Assembly (NCBI GenBank): GCA_964633445.1
Contig: CAZWFW010000012.1
Span: forward strand, 1-22,684
DNA from: CAZWFW01 sp964633445
GTDB lineage: Archaea; Undinarchaeota; CAZWFW01
Length of the DNA: 22,684 nt
Direction of reading: 5' to 3'
Shown here: positions 14,063 through 21,497 of the stretch, one piece after another
Layout: every line of letters starts with the position of its first letter
How positions within the stretch are numbered: position 1 is the first letter of the stretch
Made by a program: the position numbers and the translations under genes
Notes under the pieces: model-generated
What the model was told of the DNA's origin: nothing
The model's database searches: none
The model's input: the letters and a program-made list of their open reading frames with translations, nothing else

Positions 14063-15286
14063 ATGCAAAAAGCATTTGCTTCATATATGGTACTCGTAAT
14101 TATCTTGTTTACACTAGGCTTCTTCATAGGGTTATACGCTATCTACCTGCAAATGTTTGGAAAGGGCTTTAAAAAAACAATTGAGAGCGAAGCTACACTT
14201 GACATAGCTTCATATGAAACTGAGCGCATAAAGGGTGTTGTAAAAACTGCTGGCAGATATGCTACTCATTATTCAGCATACAAAGCTGCTGAAACTTCTG
14301 GCATAATAACAAATAATAGTGTTCCATTTGCATGGATATACAATGGTTTACAGGAAAATAATCCTTGGGATTATATACCAACACCTCAGGAGGTATCAAA
14401 CTGTTTATGTAAGCACGTACTCTACATTGTAAATTCCCACCTTCAAAATGTCACTTCTCCATTCTTTAAACTAAAAGTTACTAATTTTACTAATTGCAGT
14501 ATAGCGACAGGCATTTATGAAGTGTTATCTGGAGAGTTTGATGAGTATATACCCTTCTCTATAGAGAATGCTAGTATATATGGAACTAGTTTTGATAAAA
14601 GTATCAGAATTTCGGATAAGCTTCAAATACAAGATAAAGCAACTCTGAACAGATTTTGGTATATGTATAGGGTATTTTATGAGTGGGCAAGAAATGACAC
14701 ATTCTTCAAATGCATAAGCACCTGTGCTTGCTCCTGTGATATAGCCTCGTGCTTGCCAAATGGTTGTGTAGAAGATTGCGCAGAGTCTGCACTACAAGAT
14801 TTGCAAAATAGATTTGATGCAGATGTTAAATGTTTTAAAAGCTATGTTTGTTGCGAAGCTAGAAGGGGCAGTTCATGTGCTTGCTTTTCCAGCTGCCAGC
14901 AAAGCTCTTATCCTAGCTCTTGCATATGGCACACCAAAACCTTTATATCCTGTAGGAATAACACAATATGCTCGTCATTCTCTACATATGCTCCATCCTA
15001 CGAAAAATTGCCTTCTGTTTCATTCGATCCAATAAATTGCGAATGTGAATTTTATTTGGATTTCTATCTTTCAACGGTATGGCAATATACCTGCATTGAC
15101 ACAAAATATTATATTCCAACTTCTCAGGGCACTAAACCTCTAAAATTCACAGTAATGGCTGTAGCTAATATACACGCTAAATATCCATGTCCAGCAGTTG
15201 GTACGTGTAGTTGTCCAGTTAATGCTACATCATGCGATGAGTGCACATGTCCATGTGCAGGCTGCTCATGCTATGAGGTCACCTAA
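14063..15286 (+). CDS. Cys-rich pilin-like secreted protein
   Basis: The 407-residue product starts MQKAFASYMVLVIILFTLG. This is a short basic stretch, a possible class III-type processing site and one long hydrophobic helix, as in type IV pilin-like proteins. The rest is extracellular, with many N-x-S/T sequons. About 30 cysteines are present in three clusters: near 225-250, near 270-310, and a tail of about nine within the last 34 residues (TCSCPVNATSCDECTCPC region). They could form a disulfide-rich fold or bind metal. I do not recognise the family. The gene is coupled by 1 nt to the FbpA-like gene and ends 21 nt inside the convergent ATPase gene. Confidence 0.75.
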   Translation: MQKAFASYMVLVIILFTLGFFIGLYAIYLQMFGKGFKKTIESEATLDIASYETERIKGVVKTAGRYATHYSAYKAAETSGIITNNSVPFAWIYNGLQENNPWDYIPTPQEVSNCLCKHVLYIVNSHLQNVTSPFFKLKVTNFTNCSIATGIYEVLSGEFDEYIPFSIENASIYGTSFDKSIRISDKLQIQDKATLNRFWYMYRVFYEWARNDTFFKCISTCACSCDIASCLPNGCVEDCAESALQDLQNRFDADVKCFKSYVCCEARRGSSCACFSSCQQSSYPSSCIWHTKTFISCRNNTICSSFSTYAPSYEKLPSVSFDPINCECEFYLDFYLSTVWQYTCIDTKYYIPTSQGTKPLKFTVMAVANIHAKYPCPAVGTCSCPVNATSCDECTCPCAGCSCYEVT

Positions 15287-15964
15287 ATACTTTACATACA
15301 ATTGCTTTGCATTAATTGTATCTAGAATTCTTCCATCAGTAATTAACGCTATCTTCTCGCAAAATAACTTAATCTCCAAGATATCATGGGTAGCTAGCAG
15401 GCACATTATATTATTCACTTCACAGAATCTCTTTATTTTCTCCAACAAATTTAATTTAGACTCGTAATCAATGAAAGCAAACGGTTCGTCTAATAATAAA
15501 AGCTTTGGGTCTGATATAAGGGCTCTCGCCAATTCAACTTTCTGTTTTTGACCCCCTGATAGTTCCTCAGGTTTTTTGTTTAGAATATCTCCTATCCCAA
15601 ACATTTCAACTACTTCTTGTATGCGCTCTTCATCATTAGAAACATATTTCAGATGGTTCTCTACAGATACATTTGACCATAGTGCAGATCCTTGAAACGC
15701 AAATGCTACTTTCCTTTCGTGAGGAGGTACGTTAATACCCTTTTCTTTGGAAAACACTAATTTACCCATCATATTTATCTCGCCTTTTTCAGGAGTTTCC
15801 AACCCTGCAAGAATATTTAGAAGGGTTGTCTTCCCACTGCCGCAGGGCCCGAAAAATCCAAAGAACCTATCCTTAATAATTAAACTATCAATTTTCATCA
15901 CAAAGCTTCCCTTCTTTATCGATAAATTCTGGATGACTATTTTATATTTTAATTTTTGAGACAT
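15266..15964 (-). CDS. ABC transporter ATP-binding protein (FbpC-like)
   Basis: A 232-residue ATPase that powers import through the adjacent permease. It has Walker A GPCGSGKTT (39-47), a Q-loop (Gln91), signature LSGGQKQK (135-142), Walker B LLLLDEP with the catalytic Glu (155-161), and the switch His193 (ATHD). The C-terminal regulatory domain of the longer CysA/FbpC/PotA types is absent. The permease gene ends 16 nt upstream on the same strand, so the two form an operon. The last 21 nt overlap the convergent Cys-rich gene. Together with the binding protein at 13024 they make a complete importer. Confidence 0.92.
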   Translation of the reverse strand: MSQKLKYKIVIQNLSIKKGSFVMKIDSLIIKDRFFGFFGPCGSGKTTLLNILAGLETPEKGEINMMGKLVFSKEKGINVPPHERKVAFAFQGSALWSNVSVENHLKYVSNDEERIQEVVEMFGIGDILNKKPEELSGGQKQKVELARALISDPKLLLLDEPFAFIDYESKLNLLEKIKRFCEVNNIMCLLATHDILEIKLFCEKIALITDGRILDTINAKQLYVKYLGDLIA

Positions 15965-15980
15965 GCTTTATACTAAATTA

Positions 15981-17501
15981 TTAAAGTTTCTTAAAAGCAT
16001 AAAATAAAAGCATGAGTTTGAATAAAGTTAATATAGACAAAATTGTGCAAGCTACCCTATGATTCCCATAGTGATAAAAATTTACTGCTTTTATAAATGC
16101 ATGTTCAAATGTAGGTGGTGCCAGAAGTTGCGTTATGTTGAGATCCATTAATAGAAGAAATGTCAATAAAATAGTGAAAATAATGAGCTTATCTTTAGAG
16201 AAGCATAATGCTATTCTTATTTTATTCGAAAATGATGGGGTATAAAGATGAATGCTATTAAAAGAGGTTCTAAATTGCGACAACAAAGCAAGTGTAAACA
16301 AAAGTGTTAAAGGTAAATAACCTAACAAATATCCGTATAATAGAATTATGTAGTTAGTTCCTATCCCTAAATCACTAAAAAACCTTAATATCGCAAGCCC
16401 TATTACTGGTTTAGGTAATATGGCCAACGATACAAGAAATATCATAAATTTTTGCTCATAAGAGAGATATATAATGAAAGCAATGAAAGACATTAGGAAC
16501 GCTGCAAAAGTTGAAACAATAACCGTCTTAAGCAAAATTAATCCATTATCCTCAATTATCTGAACAAAAGTTGGATTTAGAAAATTCGATTCATTAATCA
16601 TAAGCAGATAAGGCACCACACCTAAAATTCCAAAAAATGCTAGAGGAGTAAACATATAGCTTTTTACTTTTAAAAAGGCCTGTCTTTCAAGCATACCCGG
16701 CTTTATAGTGAATTTGCTTGTCACTTTGTGGAAAATTGCTATAGGAGGTATAAAGAGAGCCAAATAATACAAAGAAAGAAGTTCTGCATATCTCCAATTA
16801 TAAGAAGAAATTTGGGAAAATATTTCGCCTTGAAATGTGTTAATGGCTAGTAGATGAGGTGTTGCATAATCTGCAATGGAGAAAGAGAAAAGTATTAGAA
16901 ATGTTAACAAGAGAGGAGATCTAGTAGCGTAAAGTAATATTAACAGTATTTTTTTGATGCCTAGTCTTTTCTTATAAAGCGATAGAGATTTCACAAAGTT
17001 CTCCCCAATAAATCTAAAAATTAGTAAAAGCAATAGGAATGAAAGCAAAGATAACCCCAACGCTTCCACGAAACAGTAATAATAAAAATTGCCATATAAT
17101 TCGACTGGTATTCTTGCTGTTGGTAAAGTAAAGGTATTTACAAGAAGTTCAACTTCGCCAAAAAAAGCTAGAAGATACAATGCATAAAGAGGAGTACCCA
17201 TAGCGAGAGGTACAGCAAGTAAGATTAAGAGGAGGTCTCTAAACTTATTTTCACATAAAATAAGGAGAATAAAATAGAAAAAACCTAAGACCGTAGCTAG
17301 CAAAGCTATTAATATGCTAGCCATTATAGATGTAAAAAGCAAATTCAGTGTAGATATGCTCAGCAAAATAGCTTGCCTAAAGTGTTCAAAATTTATTAGA
17401 GATATATAAATTAGCGAAGCTATTTCATAGAGCAGCGGTAAAAAAAGTAAAAGGATTAATAAGAAGCTTGAAAATGTTTTTAATTCAGTTTGTTTTTTCA
17501 T
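15981..17501 (-). CDS. ABC transporter permease, fused two-domain (FbpB/ThiP-like)
   Basis: The 506-residue product has about twelve membrane helices in two homologous halves (about 1-265 and 280-506), the normal architecture for FbpB- and ThiP-type permeases. The cytoplasmic coupling loops are degenerate; segments such as LAVPLAMGTPLYALYLL and ILPKPVIGLAILRFF precede them. Its ATG is 7 nt from the ATG of the divergent VWA gene, so its promoter must lie inside that gene. The ATPase gene follows after 16 nt. Iron, thiamine and sulfate are all possible cargoes; the binding protein favours iron. Confidence 0.88.
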   Translation of the reverse strand: MKKQTELKTFSSFLLILLLFLPLLYEIASLIYISLINFEHFRQAILLSISTLNLLFTSIMASILIALLATVLGFFYFILLILCENKFRDLLLILLAVPLAMGTPLYALYLLAFFGEVELLVNTFTLPTARIPVELYGNFYYYCFVEALGLSLLSFLLLLLIFRFIGENFVKSLSLYKKRLGIKKILLILLYATRSPLLLTFLILFSFSIADYATPHLLAINTFQGEIFSQISSYNWRYAELLSLYYLALFIPPIAIFHKVTSKFTIKPGMLERQAFLKVKSYMFTPLAFFGILGVVPYLLMINESNFLNPTFVQIIEDNGLILLKTVIVSTFAAFLMSFIAFIIYLSYEQKFMIFLVSLAILPKPVIGLAILRFFSDLGIGTNYIILLYGYLLGYLPLTLLFTLALLSQFRTSFNSIHLYTPSFSNKIRIALCFSKDKLIIFTILLTFLLLMDLNITQLLAPPTFEHAFIKAVNFYHYGNHRVACTILSILTLFKLMLLFYAFKKL

Positions 17502-17508
17502 TAAATTA

Positions 17509-19218
17509 ATGAATACAAAATTCTACAAAAGAGTTAAATCTGCGCAGATATCCCTTTTACCTACATATATTTTAATATTTGTTGGGATAGCATTTGCTAT
17601 TATATCTATGTTCTTCTTCGCATCAAAGCTTTCTCAAACTCTGGAAGCTAAGAAGGAGATTGATATGCAAGATTCCGCCTTAAACACTTTGCATAAAATT
17701 CTTAATGTTCTTGCTGTGAATATGAACAACACTCAATACAAAATCGTTATAAATGCTTCCAAACTTAATGAGTTTTCAGCGAATTACTATGATGTAGAGC
17801 CCTTATTCGCTGAAAATTACGATTTTGATTATAGAGCTTATGTTATACAAAACCCCCATAATTATACAACCGGGAATTATACTGAGATTATAGACATAAA
17901 CTACACAACATATTGCTGCGATTGGAGTGCATCCCCAGGAGCGCAATGTTGCTGTGTAGGAAATGGATGGGGTGTTTATTGTGTTAATCCTTCCACTGGA
18001 ACGTACAAATGTGCTAACAACTGTGGTCAATGTTCTGCAGGAGACATTTGCTTTCCTTGCTCATCCTTGTCATCTCCCCAGCTCTGCATGACCCCTAAGA
18101 AGATCTCATTCAGTGATTCTCCATCAGATGGAGGTGTTTTTTCATGCACCATTGTTAAGCAAATAGTTACTAGCCACATATCTGTCAACGCAAATAATCT
18201 CACAATATCTCTTCCGAAACTGGAATGGAGTTTTGGAGTCTCTCAATTTTCAAAATATAAAGCTAAGAAGAGCGAAATAGCAATATCCCTGCCAGTTGGT
18301 ATCTACACAGATAGAGGTATTGTTGACGGTACTCTTATATTAAAAACTGTAGATGGGGAATTAGAGAAATTGTATAATAATATTCTAAAAGCGTGTAGAA
18401 ATGCTGAGAAAGGTTTATTTGGCCAAATGTCTTTTAAATTAGAGGTAGATTACCCAATCTACTACCCAAAAACCATGCTATGCAGAAGAGGAGGAAGTGT
18501 GGACATCGTATTCTTGGTGGACACTTCCTCTAGCATGGATGATGAGTGGAATATACTTTGTGATGTTATTTCACAAATTGTTGATAGTTTGAGGTCTAAA
18601 GGATTAGATGTTAGATACGACATTTATGCGTTATATGATCCAAATTTTGGACTAAGATCGCTTCATAGATGCGTTACCAAAAAATTAACAGTTGAGTGGA
18701 GTGGTACCTGCGATTCGACTCATGGCGCCTATGCTCTTGGCGAAAATTGGGGACCTGGCATAGCTTGGTTAGCTGAAAATTACACTTGGCGAGCCACCGC
18801 AAAAAGAATAGTTGTACCAATTTCCGATGAGTGTCCCTGCTCAGGAGATCCATGCAACGGTAATGATACCTTGTCCATAAATACTGCAATAAACTTCTGT
18901 AGGAAGAATAATGTTGTAGTTTACGGTTTATGGGGGGATGGCGCAAATACAGAAACTATTAACTATATGGAGCAACTCTCTCAAGCAACTGGCGGCTTTG
19001 CCAGATATTTCCAGACAACGCAAGATCTTATTAACGTGATATACAGCGCAGTGTTCTACCCATGTAAAGCTCTATGCATGGTTTACTCACCTTATGATCA
19101 AAGTTGCAAAGTTCTAAATTGCTCATATCCCATAGTCTTTGAAAATAACATTACCGAAGCTGGAGAGTATCTTGTAGGAATCAAGCTTAAGAACAATAAA
19201 ATTGTTGTGGAAACATGA
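17509..19218 (+). CDS. Pilin-like VWA-domain surface protein with Cys-rich insert
   Basis: The 569-residue product begins with a basic segment and KSA-QISLLPTYILIFVGIAF. The QISL after Ala resembles the archaeal class III processing site (QxSxExxxL, with Leu in place of Glu). A helix follows (16-38), then an extracellular part. Residues 136-193 form a Cys-rich insert with about 15 Cys. A von Willebrand A domain spans about 331-520, with metal-ion site DTSSS (338-342) complete for D-x-S-x-S, and ISDE later. VWA domains usually bind proteins through a divalent metal. It is the first gene of the downstream operon; the next gene overlaps by 4 nt (ATGA). Confidence 0.82.
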   Translation: MNTKFYKRVKSAQISLLPTYILIFVGIAFAIISMFFFASKLSQTLEAKKEIDMQDSALNTLHKILNVLAVNMNNTQYKIVINASKLNEFSANYYDVEPLFAENYDFDYRAYVIQNPHNYTTGNYTEIIDINYTTYCCDWSASPGAQCCCVGNGWGVYCVNPSTGTYKCANNCGQCSAGDICFPCSSLSSPQLCMTPKKISFSDSPSDGGVFSCTIVKQIVTSHISVNANNLTISLPKLEWSFGVSQFSKYKAKKSEIAISLPVGIYTDRGIVDGTLILKTVDGELEKLYNNILKACRNAEKGLFGQMSFKLEVDYPIYYPKTMLCRRGGSVDIVFLVDTSSSMDDEWNILCDVISQIVDSLRSKGLDVRYDIYALYDPNFGLRSLHRCVTKKLTVEWSGTCDSTHGAYALGENWGPGIAWLAENYTWRATAKRIVVPISDECPCSGDPCNGNDTLSINTAINFCRKNNVVVYGLWGDGANTETINYMEQLSQATGGFARYFQTTQDLINVIYSAVFYPCKALCMVYSPYDQSCKVLNCSYPIVFENNITEAGEYLVGIKLKNNKIVVET

Positions 19219-20492
19219 ACAAAATCAAGGCTTTAATTCTAATCGCATTTAGCATAATAGTTCTCTGGAAGATCCTATATCACAGTGAATATCCTTCTGG
19301 CAATACTATTTTAACATTCAACAACAGTTCATATGTAGAAAATAAAAAAATATATTATAGAATTACTTTATCCTCTAAATCTTCTGGAGTTGTACCTTTA
19401 ATTATAAATGAAAGCATATGTAAAGCTAACATTACTAATGCAAGTTTTTGGATAGCATATTGTGGCAATAAAAAGACAAAAATCTGGATTAAACCTAAAA
19501 GTAATGTTGTGGTACTTCACTATGGGAATAGCAGCGGTAATTATAGCGCTATTTCAAGCAGGAATCTACTAATTACTCATATAAAGTTATTAAAGCATAA
19601 GGAGGACTACATTGAAGGTGCTTTATTTATAAATGATACCTTGCTTATTGCCTCACTCATTAGGAATGGGAGGGAGTATCAAATTTTATATCTTAAAGAA
19701 TGGGAATTTGAGGGGGAATGTATATATGGATGGCCGAGTAGCTATGCTAAAGATATTGTAGTTATGGCATGTGGTAGCAGTTTATTTGCTATATCTGCCA
19801 GAAATGGAGAAATTGTAAGCAAAGCAGACCTGAAAGAAAAAATTTTAAGTTTTAGTGTAAATGACAAGGGCATTTACATTGCTACACCCACTAAAATATT
19901 AAAGTTCTCTGTAACCTTATCGAAGGAATGGGAAAAAACTCTAAAAGAAAAAATTTCGGCCATTTCCTCCTCAGATGAAGATATAGTTATGATAACAATG
20001 CCAAATGTTGCCTACGCTTATTATTACTTTGTTAACATTTTAGATAGCAATGGAACTCAGATTTTCAGAAAGAAGGTGTTGATAAATAGCCCAGGAGAAT
20101 GCAAAGTTGTAAGAAAAGTCGGTGCTAATGTTATCTGTTATGGTGTATACGACGATTTCTCCAATTTTATTCAGAGTATAAACATCGAGGATGGTTCAGG
20201 TGCGCTTATTAAAATTGCTTATCCCAAGAAAGTTCTGCTAACCGACGAAAGTATAATTGTTATTTACCCTAACAAAACAATAAGTTACTACGATTCTCGT
20301 CTAAGATTGCTAAGAAGTGAGATATTAAATATTTCAGAGGAGATATATAGCGTTCAATCACAATCTGATGGTTGTTTTTATCTGTTTACTACAAAGCTTA
20401 GTATAAAACTACCTAAATATTTGAATGTGTATAAGGTTTGTGACAAGAAGATAAGCAAAGTAGAATATATTGTAAGCGAATACAATGGATAG
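19215..20492 (+). CDS. Membrane-anchored extracellular probable beta-propeller
   Basis: The 425-residue product has one N-terminal signal-anchor helix (about 5-20) and a long extracellular part with several N-x-S/T sequons. A segment near 75-110 ending VVLHYGNSSG recalls DUF2341-type beta domains. Residues about 120-420 show repeated beta-strand patterns such as DIVVMACGSSLFAISARNGE, KGIYIATPTKILKF and ESIIVIYPNKTISYYDSRLR, as in PQQ/WD-like propellers. No catalytic motif is evident. It overlaps the VWA gene by 4 nt and the next gene by 8 nt, so it is part of the same operon. A scaffold or binding role is likely. Confidence 0.68.
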   Translation: MNKIKALILIAFSIIVLWKILYHSEYPSGNTILTFNNSSYVENKKIYYRITLSSKSSGVVPLIINESICKANITNASFWIAYCGNKKTKIWIKPKSNVVVLHYGNSSGNYSAISSRNLLITHIKLLKHKEDYIEGALFINDTLLIASLIRNGREYQILYLKEWEFEGECIYGWPSSYAKDIVVMACGSSLFAISARNGEIVSKADLKEKILSFSVNDKGIYIATPTKILKFSVTLSKEWEKTLKEKISAISSSDEDIVMITMPNVAYAYYYFVNILDSNGTQIFRKKVLINSPGECKVVRKVGANVICYGVYDDFSNFIQSINIEDGSGALIKIAYPKKVLLTDESIIVIYPNKTISYYDSRLRLLRSEILNISEEIYSVQSQSDGCFYLFTTKLSIKLPKYLNVYKVCDKKISKVEYIVSEYNG

Positions 20493-20991
20493 AAAAGGTT
20501 TTGTTGAGCAATATATAGCTGTGGTTGTTCTTGCAATAATAGTGAGTGTAATCTTTGCATTAGCAAATTTATATTATCTTCAGAAAAAAAGTTCAGCAAC
20601 CGAAATTGTTATGCAACGCTATATTAAAAATGTTGCATATTCTGGCTTAATTAAAGTTTTTTACGGCGAAATTCCGGATGTTAAAAAAAGTGTTATAGAA
20701 CTTATAGCTGATGGTCTCACGCAAAAGAGTAATTGTGTTAGATATGGAGCAGGTGTTGGTGAGGTTAACATTACGCAAGTTATCCCTCAAATTCTAAACG
20801 GATATTTTGGTAAAAACAACTGGTACGTATTTGCAACAATAAATAGAAGTGGTCAAATATGTAATATTACTCTAGGCAATAAAAATTGTCTAAAAAGCAA
20901 GGAAACTGAGGTTATGACAACTCAATTCCCATATTGCTGTCAGGAAGGAGAACTTTTAATTTGCGTTATAAGAGAGGCAAGCCAAAGATGA
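20485..20991 (+). CDS. Small class III-signal pilin-like protein
   Basis: The 168-residue product begins MDRKG-FVEQYIAVVVLAIIV. Charged residues followed by Gly and then a long hydrophobic helix are the hallmark of prepilin/archaellin-type signals; Glu falls at position +3. Cleavage after Gly5 by an archaeal prepilin peptidase is expected. The extracellular part (30-168) has several Cys, including the pair in PYCCQEGELLIC, and N-x-T sequons. The family is not recognised. It overlaps the propeller gene by 8 nt and the next pilin-like gene by the 4 nt ATGA, typical of a tightly coupled minor-pilin operon. Confidence 0.78.
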   Translation: MDRKGFVEQYIAVVVLAIIVSVIFALANLYYLQKKSSATEIVMQRYIKNVAYSGLIKVFYGEIPDVKKSVIELIADGLTQKSNCVRYGAGVGEVNITQVIPQILNGYFGKNNWYVFATINRSGQICNITLGNKNCLKSKETEVMTTQFPYCCQEGELLICVIREASQR

Positions 20992-21497
20992 TAAAAAGAT
21001 TTATTCGCTCCAGGAAAGGAGTTGATGTGTGGATATGGGTATTGTTAGGATTAATTGCTGGTAGCTTTTTGATTGCCACAGTTCTTACAATTTTTCGAGA
21101 ATCTGAAAGTGGGAGAAGCAAAGAAATTGCATTAACTAATTTAGAAGACTTAGCCTATAAAATAAATACGTTATGTTGGAGTATGCAATTTACATCAACA
21201 AGTGCTAAGGTAACAATTACCGAACCTGTTGTTGCTATCTACATAGCTGATAATCCGGAAAATAAAACAATCCCTCTTACAAACAACACAGGACAGTTTT
21301 TATGTCTAAGATTCAGAGACGAAAACTTTGCAAGATGTTCTAAGCTTAGATGTTATGCTACAATGGATACCATATATTACAATGAAACAATTAAGTCAAA
21401 AGCATTGAAGATACTGGGAAGGGCTCCAAAGGTGGAGAAAATATTGGTGTTGAAAAGAAGATCCAATGATGTGCTTGTTAAAGTCGAACAAAGGTAG
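20988..21497 (+). CDS. Small class III-signal pilin-like protein
   Basis: The 169-residue product starts MIKRFIRSRKG-VDVWIWVLLGLIAG, a basic leader ending in Lys-Gly before a long hydrophobic helix. The ATG at 20988 is chosen because it forms an ATGA overlap with the previous stop. The frame is open back to 20934, but an upstream start would bury the signal. The extracellular part carries three or four Cys and N-x-T sequons; no domain is recognised. A further pilin-like gene begins about 30 nt before its stop. Confidence 0.78.
   Translation: MIKRFIRSRKGVDVWIWVLLGLIAGSFLIATVLTIFRESESGRSKEIALTNLEDLAYKINTLCWSMQFTSTSAKVTITEPVVAIYIADNPENKTIPLTNNTGQFLCLRFRDENFARCSKLRCYATMDTIYYNETIKSKALKILGRAPKVEKILVLKRRSNDVLVKVEQR

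Noticed and set aside
20934..20987. Longer start for the second small pilin-like protein
   Set aside because: It would bury the class III signal; the ATGA overlap at 20988 is the natural start.
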